This document shows, one piece after another, positions 43,551 through 51,879 of a stretch of 64,000 nt of DNA. The notes beneath the pieces are model-generated. The model was given only the letters and a program-made list of their open reading frames with translations, was not told the DNA's origin and ran no database searches. Each line of letters opens with the position of its first letter. Position 1 is the first letter of the stretch. Source of the stretch: Synergistaceae bacterium (GTDB lineage: Bacteria; Synergistota; Synergistia; Synergistales; Aminithiophilaceae); assembly GCA_016756725.1 (NCBI GenBank), contig JAESII010000004.1, positions 248,001-312,000 of the forward strand. Direction: 5' to 3'. The position numbers and the translations under genes were made by a program.

Positions 43551-44402
43551 CTAGCAGGCCCCCTTGACGGGCGATCCGGCCAGGGAGGCCTCCAGGGCCG
43601 AGGCGAGATCTTCGAGACGCTCCGCCTCGCCGTAGTCCTCGACGCGGCCGGAATCGCAGAGAAGGGCCAGGGTCGGGTCGACAGGGAAACGCCCCAGAAG
43701 GGGCATGCCGAAGCGCTTCGTCAGCTTCTCCACGTGGCTGGGCCCGAAGAGATCGAGTTCCTGGCCGCAGCCGGGACAGCGGACGAAACTCATATTCTCG
43801 ACGACGCCCAGAAGGGGCACCTCCAGCATCCGGGCCATGTGGCAGGCCTTCTCGACGATGAGCTCGGCCAGGCCCTGAGGAGAGGTGACGAGAACCATTC
43901 CATCGAGAGGAAGACTCTGCATCACCGTCAGGGGAGCGTCGGCCGTCCCCGGCGGCAGGTCGATGAAAAGATAGTCCAGAGGCCCCCACTCCACCTCGTC
44001 CCAGAACTGCTTGAGCAGATTGGCGATGAGAGGTCCCCGCCAGACGACAGGCTTGGAGGGATCGTCGAGGAGGAGGTTGACGGACATGACCCGGATGTCC
44101 AGCTTCGGGGAAGCCGGGGGAATCATGCCGCCCGTCGTGTTGACGAGGGGATCGCGGACACCGAGAAGCTTGGGGATGGAAGGCCCCGTCACGTCGGCAT
44201 CGAGGATGCCCACCCGCAGACCCCTCCGGGCCATGGCGATGGCGAGGAGGGCCGTCGTCGTGCTCTTGCCGACGCCTCCCTTGCCGCTGCCGACGGCGAC
44301 GAAACGGCGGACGTCACGCCTGTCCGGGGCCGCCTTGGCCTGGCCGGGACAGGTACCGCCCTCACCGCAGGAGGACGAAGAACAGCTCTGGCAATCGGAC
44401 AT
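43551..44402 (-). CDS. mrp: Mrp/NBP35-family Fe-S cluster carrier ATPase
   Basis: A 283-residue P-loop ATPase (ApbC/Mrp). A Cys-rich N-terminus (SDCQSCSSSSCGEGGTC) precedes the deviant Walker A GSGKGGVGKS, ADVTGPSIP, the switch LFIDLPPGTAD, ENMSFVRCPGCG with the conserved CxxC at the dimer interface, and a helical end. It carries [4Fe-4S] clusters to target proteins. ATG 44402 is favoured over the GTG nine bases upstream because AGGGAG is correctly spaced for it. An iron-type operator sits on its promoter. Confidence 0.93.
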   Translation of the reverse strand: MSDCQSCSSSSCGEGGTCPGQAKAAPDRRDVRRFVAVGSGKGGVGKSTTTALLAIAMARRGLRVGILDADVTGPSIPKLLGVRDPLVNTTGGMIPPASPKLDIRVMSVNLLLDDPSKPVVWRGPLIANLLKQFWDEVEWGPLDYLFIDLPPGTADAPLTVMQSLPLDGMVLVTSPQGLAELIVEKACHMARMLEVPLLGVVENMSFVRCPGCGQELDLFGPSHVEKLTKRFGMPLLGRFPVDPTLALLCDSGRVEDYGEAERLEDLASALEASLAGSPVKGAC

Positions 44403-44424
44403 GCAACTCACTCCCTGTTTTTAT

Positions 44425-44441
44425 TTGAGAAGAATTCTCAA
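44425..44441. promoter_or_regulatory. Iron-regulator-type operator, copy 3 (perfect)
   Basis: TTGAGAAGAATTCTCAA is a perfect 7-bp inverted repeat with a 3-bp centre, immediately downstream of the mrp -10 and in the intergenic region shared with the iron transporter operon. It has the same half-sites as copy 2. Confidence 0.7.
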
Positions 44442-44444
44442 TAA

Positions 44445-44473
44445 CTTATACGCCCTTTTCCCGGGACCGTCAA
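44445..44473 (-). promoter_or_regulatory. Promoter of mrp
   Basis: On the minus strand TTGACG (44468-44473), a 17-base spacer and TATAAG (44445-44450). The start would fall within the operator at 44425-44441. Confidence 0.7.
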
Positions 44474-44574
44474 GGCGAGAGACAGAGAAGCCCTGTAGCA
44501 CACTTCCGCTGCTTCGTGCTATCCTTGCCCTGTGTCGTTTCTCGATCCCATCCTTAACGGAGGTGTCATCGGCA

Positions 44575-45672
44575 ATGAAAGGCCTCGTCAGTCTGGTTCT
44601 GTCCCTTTTGTGCGTCTTCGCGCCCTTGGCCGGCCAGGGGGCGGCCGTCGTCGACGCCCTGGGCAATCCCGTCGCCCTCGACGGTCCGGCCCTGAAGGTC
44701 CTCTGTTCCGGCTCGGGAGCCCTCCGGCTTCTGACCTACCTCGGGGCCCAGGACCGGATCGTCGCCGTCGAGGACATCGAAAAGCGGGTCCAGGCCGTCG
44801 ACCCCCGGCCCTATTTCCTCGCCAATCCCGGGTTCCGCGACCTCCCCCTCTTCGGCGAATTCCGCGGACAGGCCCGACCCGAACTGATCCTCGGCCTCCC
44901 CGAACTCCCTCAGGTGATCTTCAAGACCTATCCCGAAGCGGGCACGAACGCGGCGGCCCTCCAGGAGGCGACGACCGTTCCCGTCGTCCCCCTCCAGTAC
45001 GGCGACCTCCTCGGCGGCCGGGACGATTTCTACCGCTCGCTCAAGGCGATGGGAGCCGTCACGGGGCGCGAAGAGCGTGCCGGGGAGGTCATCGCCTTTT
45101 TCGAGAAGGCCATCGCCGACTTGAGGGATCGGACCGAGGGCCTGGCCGAGACGGACCGCCCATCCTGCTTCGTCGGCGGCGTGGCCTACCGGGGAGCCCA
45201 CGGCCTGGCCTCGACGGAGCTGGCCTACCCTCCCTTCGTCTTCACCGCGGCACGGGCCGTCACGGAGGCTGAGGCGCCGTCGGAACGGTCCGCCCACAGC
45301 GAGATTTCCCGGGAGAAGCTCCTCGCCTGGGACCCCGAGTATCTTTTCATCGACCTCGTGACCCTCAACGCCGGGGAGCGGGCCGGCGCCCTCTACGAGC
45401 TGAAGGAGACGCCCCTCTGGAAGGACCTCCGGGCCGTCCGGGAAGGCCGGGTCTACGGCATTCTCCCCTACAACTGGTACACCCAGAATTACGGCTCCGT
45501 CCTGGCCAACGCCTATTTCGTCGGCAAGACCCTCTACCCCGACCGCTTCTCCGACGTCGACCCCGCGGCCAAGGCCGATGAGATCTACCGGTTCCTTGTG
45601 GGCAAGACCCTCTTTGCCCAGATCAACGCCTCCTTCGACGGCATGGCCTTCCGCCGACTGGACCTGAAATAG
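44575..45672 (+). CDS. Iron-siderophore/heme ABC transporter substrate-binding protein
   Basis: A 365-residue periplasmic or lipid-free receptor of the FecB/FhuD class. Signal peptide 1-23 is followed by VVDALGNPVALDGPALKVLCSG, the family start, RIVAVEDIEKRVQAVDPRPYF, and the late LWKDLRAVREGRVYGILPYNWY. The start ATG is the first one after GGAGGTG and yields the signal peptide. It heads a three-gene importer with the permease six bases downstream. A Fur-type site lies ~135 bases upstream; no good promoter in between was found. Confidence 0.88.
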   Translation: MKGLVSLVLSLLCVFAPLAGQGAAVVDALGNPVALDGPALKVLCSGSGALRLLTYLGAQDRIVAVEDIEKRVQAVDPRPYFLANPGFRDLPLFGEFRGQARPELILGLPELPQVIFKTYPEAGTNAAALQEATTVPVVPLQYGDLLGGRDDFYRSLKAMGAVTGREERAGEVIAFFEKAIADLRDRTEGLAETDRPSCFVGGVAYRGAHGLASTELAYPPFVFTAARAVTEAEAPSERSAHSEISREKLLAWDPEYLFIDLVTLNAGERAGALYELKETPLWKDLRAVREGRVYGILPYNWYTQNYGSVLANAYFVGKTLYPDRFSDVDPAAKADEIYRFLVGKTLFAQINASFDGMAFRRLDLK

Positions 45673-45677
45673 CCGCC

Positions 45678-46730
45678 ATGCACCTCGAAGAGGGACGCCT
45701 TCACGAGGGGTACCGGGACCATCTGGAGCACAAGGGACGCTGCCTCGCCGCCGGAGCCCTTCTTCTTGCCGCAGCCTTCGTCGTCTCCCTCTGTCTGGGC
45801 GCCGTGGCCGTCCCCCCTGCCGAGACGATGGCGGCCCTTTTCGGCTTCGGCTCCGACCCCCGCTGGGAGCGGATCATCGTCCACATCCGCCTGCCCCAGG
45901 CCCTGGCGGCCCTGCTGGCCGGGACGGGACTCTCCCTGGCCGGGGCCGTGACCCAGTCGACGCTGCGCAACGCCCTGGCCTCTCCCTTCACGCTGGGCAT
46001 CAGCTACGCCGCAGCCTTCGGCGCCGCGGTGTCGATCTTCTTCCTCCCCCGCGGCGAGGGAACGCCCCTCTTCTTCCGTCTCTACGGCACGGCCTTCTTC
46101 GCCCTCGTCACGAGTCTCGCGGCGACAGCAGCCGTCCTGGCCCTGTCACGGCGGCGACGGGCCTCGCCGGAGTCGGTCGTCCTCTGCGGCATCGCCCTGG
46201 GGGCCCTTTTCACGGCGGCGACGATGTTCCTCCAGTATTTCGCCGACGACACCCAGCTGGCGACGATGGTCTTCTGGACCTTCGGCGACCTGGCCCGGGC
46301 CCGATGGCCCGAACTGGCCGTCCTCGCCGCCGTCGTGGCAGCCACTTCCCTCTACTTCTTCTACCGCCGCTGGGATTTCAACACCCTCCTGGCCGGAGAG
46401 GAGACGGCCCGCTCCCTGGGCCTGCCGGTGACGCGCATCCGCCTTGAGGCGATGTCCGTCGCCTGCCTCGTCACGGCTGTCGTCGTCTCTCTCGTGGGCG
46501 TCATCGGCTTCGTCGGCCTCGTCTGCCCCCACATGGCCCGCCGCCTCACCGGCGACGACCACCGTTTTCTCCTGCCCGGATCGGCCCTGGCCGGAGCCCT
46601 GCTCCTCCTTTTCTCCGATACGGCGGCACGGACCCTTCTCCTGCCCCGGGTCCTGCCCGTTTCGATCCTGACGGCCTTTCTCGGCGCCCCCACCTTCATC
46701 TGGCTCCTGGGCCGGAGGGAAGGGCCATGA
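45678..46730 (+). CDS. FecCD-family iron ABC transporter permease
   Basis: A 350-residue inner-membrane permease of the BtuC/FecD fold with about ten helices. RLPQALAALLAGTGLSLAGAVTQ is the family's conserved helix-2 region. The cytoplasmic coupling loop ETARSLGLPVTRIRLEAM and GVIGFVGLVCPHMARRLTG match FecCD proteins closely. The N-terminal ~15 residues are hydrophilic. It overlaps the ATPase gene by ATGA. Confidence 0.93.
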   Translation: MHLEEGRLHEGYRDHLEHKGRCLAAGALLLAAAFVVSLCLGAVAVPPAETMAALFGFGSDPRWERIIVHIRLPQALAALLAGTGLSLAGAVTQSTLRNALASPFTLGISYAAAFGAAVSIFFLPRGEGTPLFFRLYGTAFFALVTSLAATAAVLALSRRRRASPESVVLCGIALGALFTAATMFLQYFADDTQLATMVFWTFGDLARARWPELAVLAAVVAATSLYFFYRRWDFNTLLAGEETARSLGLPVTRIRLEAMSVACLVTAVVVSLVGVIGFVGLVCPHMARRLTGDDHRFLLPGSALAGALLLLFSDTAARTLLLPRVLPVSILTAFLGAPTFIWLLGRREGP

Positions 46731-47485
46731 TCCTCGACGTCCAGGGAGTGCGCTTCCGTTACGGCAGTGAGGTTATTCTCGACGGGATCACCTTTTCGGC
46801 CCGCCGCGGCGAGGTGGTCATCATCCTCGGCCCCAACGGCGCGGGCAAGTCGACGCTGCTCCGCTGCCTCGACGGTCTGACCCGCCCCGACGAGGGGACG
46901 ATCCTCCTCGACGGTCGCCCCCTGGCCGCTCTCGATGGCCCCTCGCGGGCCCGCGCCGTCGGCTATGTCCCCCAGAGACCGGAAGCCGCGGGACTGATCG
47001 CTTTCGACGCCGTCCTCCTCGGAAGGCGCCCCTACTTCGGGAGCCGGGTGAGCCAGAAGGACCTGCGCCGCGTCGATGCCGTCTTCCGGACCCTCGACAT
47101 GGAGCACCTGGCCCTGCGCCCCCTCGACGCCATGAGCGGCGGCGAGCTCCAGAAGGTGACCCTGGCCCGCGCCCTCGCCCAGGAGCCGTCGCTGCTCCTC
47201 CTCGACGAGCCGACGAGCAATCTGGACATGAAAAATCAGGTCGAGATCCTCTCCCTCCTCCGCCACATCGCCCGGGGCCACGACATGGCCGTCGTGGCCA
47301 CCCTCCACGATCTGAACCTGGCCTTCCGCTTCGGCGACCGTTTCCTCTTCCTCAAGGAGGGACGGATCGTCCAGGCCCTGAACGACCGGTCGGGACTGTC
47401 GGCGGACCTCGTCGAAGAGGTCTACGGTCTGTCCGTCGACGTCGGCCACCACCAGGGACTCCCCTTCGTCGTTCCCAAAGGCTGA
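46727..47485 (+). CDS. Iron ABC transporter ATPase (FepC/BtuD-like)
   Basis: A 252-residue ABC ATPase. Walker A is GPNGAGKST, the Q-loop region is GYVPQRPEAAG, the signature MSGGELQKV, Walker B LLLLDEPTSNLDM and the H-loop ATLHDLN. The sequence follows FepC/FecE, powering uptake of ferric siderophores, heme or cobalamin. It is the third gene of the importer. Context with Fur-type sites favours iron. Confidence 0.94.
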   Translation: MILDVQGVRFRYGSEVILDGITFSARRGEVVIILGPNGAGKSTLLRCLDGLTRPDEGTILLDGRPLAALDGPSRARAVGYVPQRPEAAGLIAFDAVLLGRRPYFGSRVSQKDLRRVDAVFRTLDMEHLALRPLDAMSGGELQKVTLARALAQEPSLLLLDEPTSNLDMKNQVEILSLLRHIARGHDMAVVATLHDLNLAFRFGDRFLFLKEGRIVQALNDRSGLSADLVEEVYGLSVDVGHHQGLPFVVPKG

Positions 47486-47512
47486 GGCCACATCGTCGCT
47501 CCCTAGGCGCCA

Positions 47513-47547
47513 TCTGGCCCTTCCCGGAACCTTCGGGAAGGGCCAGA
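47513..47547 (+). terminator. Terminator-like hairpin after the iron transporter
   Basis: TCTGGCCCTTCCCG pairs with CGGGAAGGGCCAGA over 14 bp around a GAACCTT loop, 28 bases after the ATPase stop. The T run is short. Confidence 0.6.
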
Positions 47548-47583
47548 CTTGTGCCGTGGCCTATCGGAAAGGGGGCTAAGCAC

Positions 47584-48168
47584 ATGAAGGTTTTCGGTCC
47601 CGTACCGTCTCGGCGACTCGGAAGAAGTCTGGGTATCAACAACATCCCGCCCAAGGTCTGCTCCTACGCCTGCCGCTACTGCCAGCTCGGCAGCGCCCTG
47701 ACGATGACGACGACGCGGCGCGGCTTCTTCGCGCCCGACGAGATCGCCGCTGAGGTGGCAATCAAGCTGGAGGCCCTGGGCGACTTTCTGGCCTCCGTCA
47801 GGCCCGCCGTCTGCCGCCTCTCCTCGCCGACCAGGCCGCCGGCCTGCGCCGACGTCCGCTGCTGCGACGAGGAACACCTGGCCGCCGCGACGGCGCTGCT
47901 GTCCGAGCGGGGACTGGACGTCCGATTGCTGAACGCCTACGAGGGGAACGACTTCGTCCGCACCGGCGACACCCGGGAGGCCCTGCTTTCCATCCTCTCC
48001 GTCCACCCCATGCGGGACGACGCCGTAAGGCTTTTCCTGGACCGGGACGAAAGGGGACAGGAAAAGCTCCGACAGGCCATCGACGACGGCGACATCCTGA
48101 TAACCCGCTGGCGGGGAGCGACCTTCTACGCCCGCAACCTGCGCAAGGCCGCCGGGAGCCGCGGCTGA
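47584..48168 (+). CDS. Radical SAM protein (COG0731-like) with internal in-frame deletion
   Basis: A 194-residue protein. Residues 1-66 match the start of a radical SAM family: FGPVPSRRLGRSLGINNIP and the cluster motif C-S-Y-A-C-R-Y-C (Cys 26, 30, 33). Residues ~75-194 match its end (SSPTRPPACADV, LNAYEGNDFVRTG, SVHPMRDDAV, FYARNL). The middle ~110 residues of these normally ~300-residue enzymes are missing: the GEPTLD-type SAM-binding and barrel strands. The joint is in frame at about 47780-47812. The cluster motif remains, but the barrel cannot be complete, so the product is likely inactive or repurposed. ATG follows GAAAGGGGG. Confidence 0.75.
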   Translation: MKVFGPVPSRRLGRSLGINNIPPKVCSYACRYCQLGSALTMTTTRRGFFAPDEIAAEVAIKLEALGDFLASVRPAVCRLSSPTRPPACADVRCCDEEHLAAATALLSERGLDVRLLNAYEGNDFVRTGDTREALLSILSVHPMRDDAVRLFLDRDERGQEKLRQAIDDGDILITRWRGATFYARNLRKAAGSRG

Positions 48169-48377
48169 TGTCCAAATTCTCCCGCGATCTTCTCGAGCAT
48201 TCCTTCTATGGCCCTCTGTCCCGGCAGAAAGAGGACCCGACGGCCCTTCAGGAGAACCCCTGCCGGAACAGGATGAACTGGCCCGCCTTCAGGAGCTTCT
48301 GGGGCCCCCGGCCAGCTCTCTCTCAGCGGGCGCTGATTTCAAGCACCGATCGGGGCGGACCGGCGAAGAAGAGGTAG
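48168..48377 (+). CDS. Doubtful small gene, possibly a frameshifted remnant
   Basis: The ATG overlaps the radical SAM stop (TGATG), and the first ~30 residues (SKFSRDLLEHSFYGPLSRQK) look coding. Thereafter the frame becomes Trp/Arg/Pro-rich and unconvincing, while the neighbouring frame reads LPEQDELARLQELLGP, a plausible helix. A frameshift near 48250 would join the two. The 3' end overlaps the convergent serine hydrolase gene. I do not recognise the protein. Confidence 0.3.
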   Translation: MSKFSRDLLEHSFYGPLSRQKEDPTALQENPCRNRMNWPAFRSFWGPRPALSQRALISSTDRGGPAKKR

Positions 48378-50311
48378 CTTCCGGTCGGGGCAAGGATTTC
48401 GCCGTCGTCGACGAGACTGTCGAAGAGGAAGGGGCTGTCGGGGACGACGACGATGGCTCGGGCCTCTCCGGGGACGTCGAAGGAGAGGATGGCCTCGTCG
48501 GCGATCCGCAGCCACTGGTTCTGTCCGTCATCGCCGACGGTGAGGCTCTGCCTCCCTTCCTTCAGGACGGGAGCGCTTTCAGCGGGACCGAAGAGGAAGG
48601 GGCCCGCCTGAAGGCAGCCTTCGTCGAGAAGGCGGATCTCGACCTGATCGCGGAAGGCGGTGGAGACGATGACCGTCTCCCTCTCGCCCGTGACTCGGTG
48701 AAGGCCCCAGCAGTTGACGTAGCCCGGCAGTTCGGGATAGAGATAGGACTCACTCAGGAGGACATCGGCGAAGGCCTGGGCCCGGGGAGGCAGGTTGCGG
48801 ATGAGCCAGATGCGGCCGTCCATGGCCGCCTCCAGCGTCTGAGGCCTCTCCAGGGGCTCGATCTTCTGGAAGCGGATCACGTCCACTCCATAGAGGGGCA
48901 CGGGGCCGGCCAGGAGGTACCGTTCCTCTCCGTCGGCGACGAAGTAGTGCGACGTCGACCGCCCCCCCTCTTCGGCATAGAACCGCCCGCCCCGATGGGA
49001 AAGGGAAAGAGGCCGGGCCTCGTTCCGTCCGAGGGGGACGATTTCAGCCGTCCTCTTCTTTCCGTCGAAGGAAAGGCGGTAGAGGTCCCCGCCGTCGACG
49101 TAGAATCCGGCCCATTCCTCGATCCCCTCGGGTAGGGGCTCGGCGGCCCCGGCCTTGACGAGGGGCTCCTCGACAGGGAGGGGAAGGCCCTTGTCGGCCA
49201 GAAGGGCCAGGACGATGGGCCGCGCCAGGGCCTCGATGTCGACGCGGCCGGCGACGGTCACGGCGAGGACGAGGCGCTCCTCGGGCAGGACGATCAGGTC
49301 CGTCGTGTAGCAGCCCGTCCCGCCCGTCTTAGCCAGAACCTGGATTCCTCGCTCCCGAAAGCGGGGTAATTCGGCGTAGTCCCAGCCGAAGGCGTTGAGC
49401 AGGGCCGGCCCCTGCTGTTTTTCGACGAAGGCCGTCGGCTGAGGGCGGAGCATTTCCGCCCGGGCGGCCTCGCTCAGGAGACTGGGACCGCCGGCAGTGA
49501 AGCTGTCGCCGAAGCGGCAGAGATCGTCCGCCGTCGACGAGAGCCCTCCGGCGCCGTAGACGGCGATCCACTCCAGGGGGTAGGCCCTGCCCGTCTTCTC
49601 GTAGACCCGGACTCCGGCGCCGCGCTCGCCGACGCTGGGGCCGGTGCAGGTCATCCCGAGGGGCTCGAAGATCCGCTCGGCGATAAAGGTCAGGAAGGGC
49701 CTGCCCGAGACGGTCTCGACAAGGCGTTCGGCCAGGGTGAAGCCGTCGTTGCAGTAGATGGAATGGGCTCCCGGATCGTGCTTGAGGCGGGCCTCCCTCA
49801 TCGTCTCCAGGAGGAGCTGCTGGGCGTCGCCGATGTCGTCGTAACTGAAGAGGAAGGTCGACCCCGGCAGGCCCGAGGCGTGGTTGACGAGCATGCGGAC
49901 CGTGATGTCCCGATGGCGCCCGTCGGCCATGACGAATTCGGGCAGGTAGGTCACGACGGGCCCATCGAGATCGACGGCGCCCTCATCGGCGAGGAGCATG
50001 ACGGAGAGGGCAGCGAAGATCTTGCTCGTCGAGCCGATGTTGAAGGGGCTTTCCGGCCCCACCGGAGCCTGGCTCGCCCTGTCGGCGACGCCGAAGCCCT
50101 CGGAGTAGACGATGCGGCCTCCGTCCATGACGGCCACGGCGGCGGCGACGGCGCCGTCGTCGGTGACAGCCCTCCAGAGGCCCTCTCGGGCGGCCTCGAC
50201 GGTCCGGCCGTAACCCTCCTGAGGCAGGGCCTGGACCGGAAGGGCGAAGGCAAGACAGAAAAGGGCCAAAACCAGACCTGTCGGAATCCTGCCTTTCAAA
50301 AGCCTCACCAT
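48323..50311 (-). CDS. Secreted class C beta-lactamase-like serine hydrolase
   Basis: A 662-residue exported enzyme. Signal peptide 1-29 is followed by the beta-lactamase/DD-peptidase fold. The nucleophile is S-T-S-K (94-97), the second motif Y-C-N, and the third site is probably KTGGTG (near 330). A C-terminal beta-rich region (~390-662) resembles the extra domains of D-aminopeptidase/esterase-type homologues. Peptidase, esterase or D-amino-acid amidase are all possible; true lactamase activity is unlikely. It reads 34 bases after the GAF-like gene, so the two may share a transcript. Confidence 0.85.
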   Translation of the reverse strand: MVRLLKGRIPTGLVLALFCLAFALPVQALPQEGYGRTVEAAREGLWRAVTDDGAVAAAVAVMDGGRIVYSEGFGVADRASQAPVGPESPFNIGSTSKIFAALSVMLLADEGAVDLDGPVVTYLPEFVMADGRHRDITVRMLVNHASGLPGSTFLFSYDDIGDAQQLLLETMREARLKHDPGAHSIYCNDGFTLAERLVETVSGRPFLTFIAERIFEPLGMTCTGPSVGERGAGVRVYEKTGRAYPLEWIAVYGAGGLSSTADDLCRFGDSFTAGGPSLLSEAARAEMLRPQPTAFVEKQQGPALLNAFGWDYAELPRFRERGIQVLAKTGGTGCYTTDLIVLPEERLVLAVTVAGRVDIEALARPIVLALLADKGLPLPVEEPLVKAGAAEPLPEGIEEWAGFYVDGGDLYRLSFDGKKRTAEIVPLGRNEARPLSLSHRGGRFYAEEGGRSTSHYFVADGEERYLLAGPVPLYGVDVIRFQKIEPLERPQTLEAAMDGRIWLIRNLPPRAQAFADVLLSESYLYPELPGYVNCWGLHRVTGERETVIVSTAFRDQVEIRLLDEGCLQAGPFLFGPAESAPVLKEGRQSLTVGDDGQNQWLRIADEAILSFDVPGEARAIVVVPDSPFLFDSLVDDGEILAPTGSYLFFAGPPRSVLEISAR

Positions 50312-50345
50312 TCCTTTCCTTCCGTCACGGCAAGCCGCCTAGGGC

Positions 50346-51764
50346 CTAGGTTCTCCAGCCGCAACGGCAGCGGCGGAGGGCCCCGGCGGCCACGACGGCA
50401 AGCGTTTCCAGATTCTCGTCATCGCCGTATCGCCCTGCCGTCACCGACGGAGCGAGGGCGACGAACCCCATGAGGATCGACCCGTCAGTGAGGTAGAAGA
50501 GACGGTCCGTCTCGTCGGGCAGGAGTTCCCGGGGAGGGTCGGGAAGACCGAGGTCACCGAAGAGCCTCCTGGCCGCCGAGGCTGTCGAGATGGAAGGCAG
50601 GGGAGGAACGGAAAAAGGCTGCCCACAAGGGGCCCAGGCGAGGTCGGCGGAAACCGAGACGCCGTCGGACCGACGGCCGGCCAGCCCGTACCCGCCTCGT
50701 TTCTCGTCGTGAAGGACGACGAGGACCTGGCGGCTCTGGCTCATTTCGGCGAAACCGTCGAGAAGGGATCCGACGAGGGAATCGACGGAATCGCTTCCCA
50801 TGAGCGACCGCATGGCCTGGCGGAGGGCCCGGAGGGAGAATTCCCGCTCCGACAGCTCGGCGATCTGACGCTCCCGCTCCTCCCGGAGGGCGTTGACGGC
50901 CATGGCCCGGGCGGTGACGCCGCCCATGAGCTCGAGGACAAAAGAGGCCTCTTCGGAGGCGACACTCCCCCACTGAAGGAGGAAGAAGAAGCGGCGATCG
51001 CCCCCGAAGAGGGGCAGGACGACAGAGTAGGCCGGGCTGAGGCGGTCCAGGTTCTGCCGTCCCAGCACTTCGCCATGGCGATCGTCCAGGGGCACCGGAA
51101 CGGCCGAGAGATTGCGGGCCGCGAAGAGCCCCTCCCGGGAGGGAAGGGGGCCTTCATCGCCGGCGACGGCGACGAGAACGCCGCCGTCGTCTCTGATGAG
51201 GGTGAGGCGCCGGGGCGCGAAACTCTCCCGCAGGACGTCGACGAGAAAGAGGACGAGGTCGTCGGGAGGAAGGGGCTCAAAGATGGAGGGAAAGGCGCTC
51301 TTGGCGGCATAGAGAAGGTAGGAGAGGCTGGCCAGGGTCTTTTCGCGATCGTCGATGGAGGCGAAGCGCCGCCAGAGGCGGACGAGGCCGTCGGCCGAGG
51401 CGAGGAGGGACGTCATCTCGTCACCGGGCGGCTCCGCCAGAAGGACGGCGACAACGTCGTCGCCGTCGCCGAGAAGGGCCAAGGCCCTCCAGCCGCCGGG
51501 GAAAAGAGCCCTGTCAGACTCATCGAGAGCGAGAATGGCGGGAGTAGAATCGCCCCGGGGAAGGCGACCCTTGAGGCGTGCCGCTCCCCCCCTGACGACG
51601 GGATCGACGGTTGTGCCGAAGGCATCGACGACATAGAGGTCGTCGCCCTGGGGCTGGAAAAGAACGGCCCTGTCGACGACCTCGGCCAGGCTGCGACCCA
51701 AAAGGGGCAGAACTCCCCCGCCGAGGAGGTACCGGACCTTTCCGTGGACTTCGCTGAGCGTCAT
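50346..51764 (-). CDS. Tandem GAF-like domain protein without output domain
   Basis: A 472-residue cytoplasmic protein without a family I can name. An N-terminal segment of ~110 residues is followed by a GAF-like domain at ~165-290 (RRLTLIRDDGGVLVAVAGDEGP and YSVVLPLFGGDRRFFFLLQWG), a coiled-coil linker (~295-335, LREERERQIAELSEREFSLR) and a second GAF-like domain to the end. There is no kinase, GGDEF, HTH or ATPase domain. It may be a sensor that works through a partner, or a decayed one. It is followed directly by the serine hydrolase. Confidence 0.6.
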   Translation of the reverse strand: MTLSEVHGKVRYLLGGGVLPLLGRSLAEVVDRAVLFQPQGDDLYVVDAFGTTVDPVVRGGAARLKGRLPRGDSTPAILALDESDRALFPGGWRALALLGDGDDVVAVLLAEPPGDEMTSLLASADGLVRLWRRFASIDDREKTLASLSYLLYAAKSAFPSIFEPLPPDDLVLFLVDVLRESFAPRRLTLIRDDGGVLVAVAGDEGPLPSREGLFAARNLSAVPVPLDDRHGEVLGRQNLDRLSPAYSVVLPLFGGDRRFFFLLQWGSVASEEASFVLELMGGVTARAMAVNALREERERQIAELSEREFSLRALRQAMRSLMGSDSVDSLVGSLLDGFAEMSQSRQVLVVLHDEKRGGYGLAGRRSDGVSVSADLAWAPCGQPFSVPPLPSISTASAARRLFGDLGLPDPPRELLPDETDRLFYLTDGSILMGFVALAPSVTAGRYGDDENLETLAVVAAGALRRCRCGWRT

Positions 51765-51879
51765 GACGTCCTCCCTTCACGTCACCCTCCTGGCATGGAG
51801 GCTGGCGGGACTGATGGGCCACGGAGGGCCCTCCTGATGATTGTAGCTCACGACGGCGACGGGACGAAAGAAGAGTAGC

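Noticed and set aside
48323-50311. Antibiotic-resistance beta-lactamase
   Set aside because: The STSK and YxN motifs show the fold only. The large extra C-terminal domain is typical of peptidase or esterase homologues.
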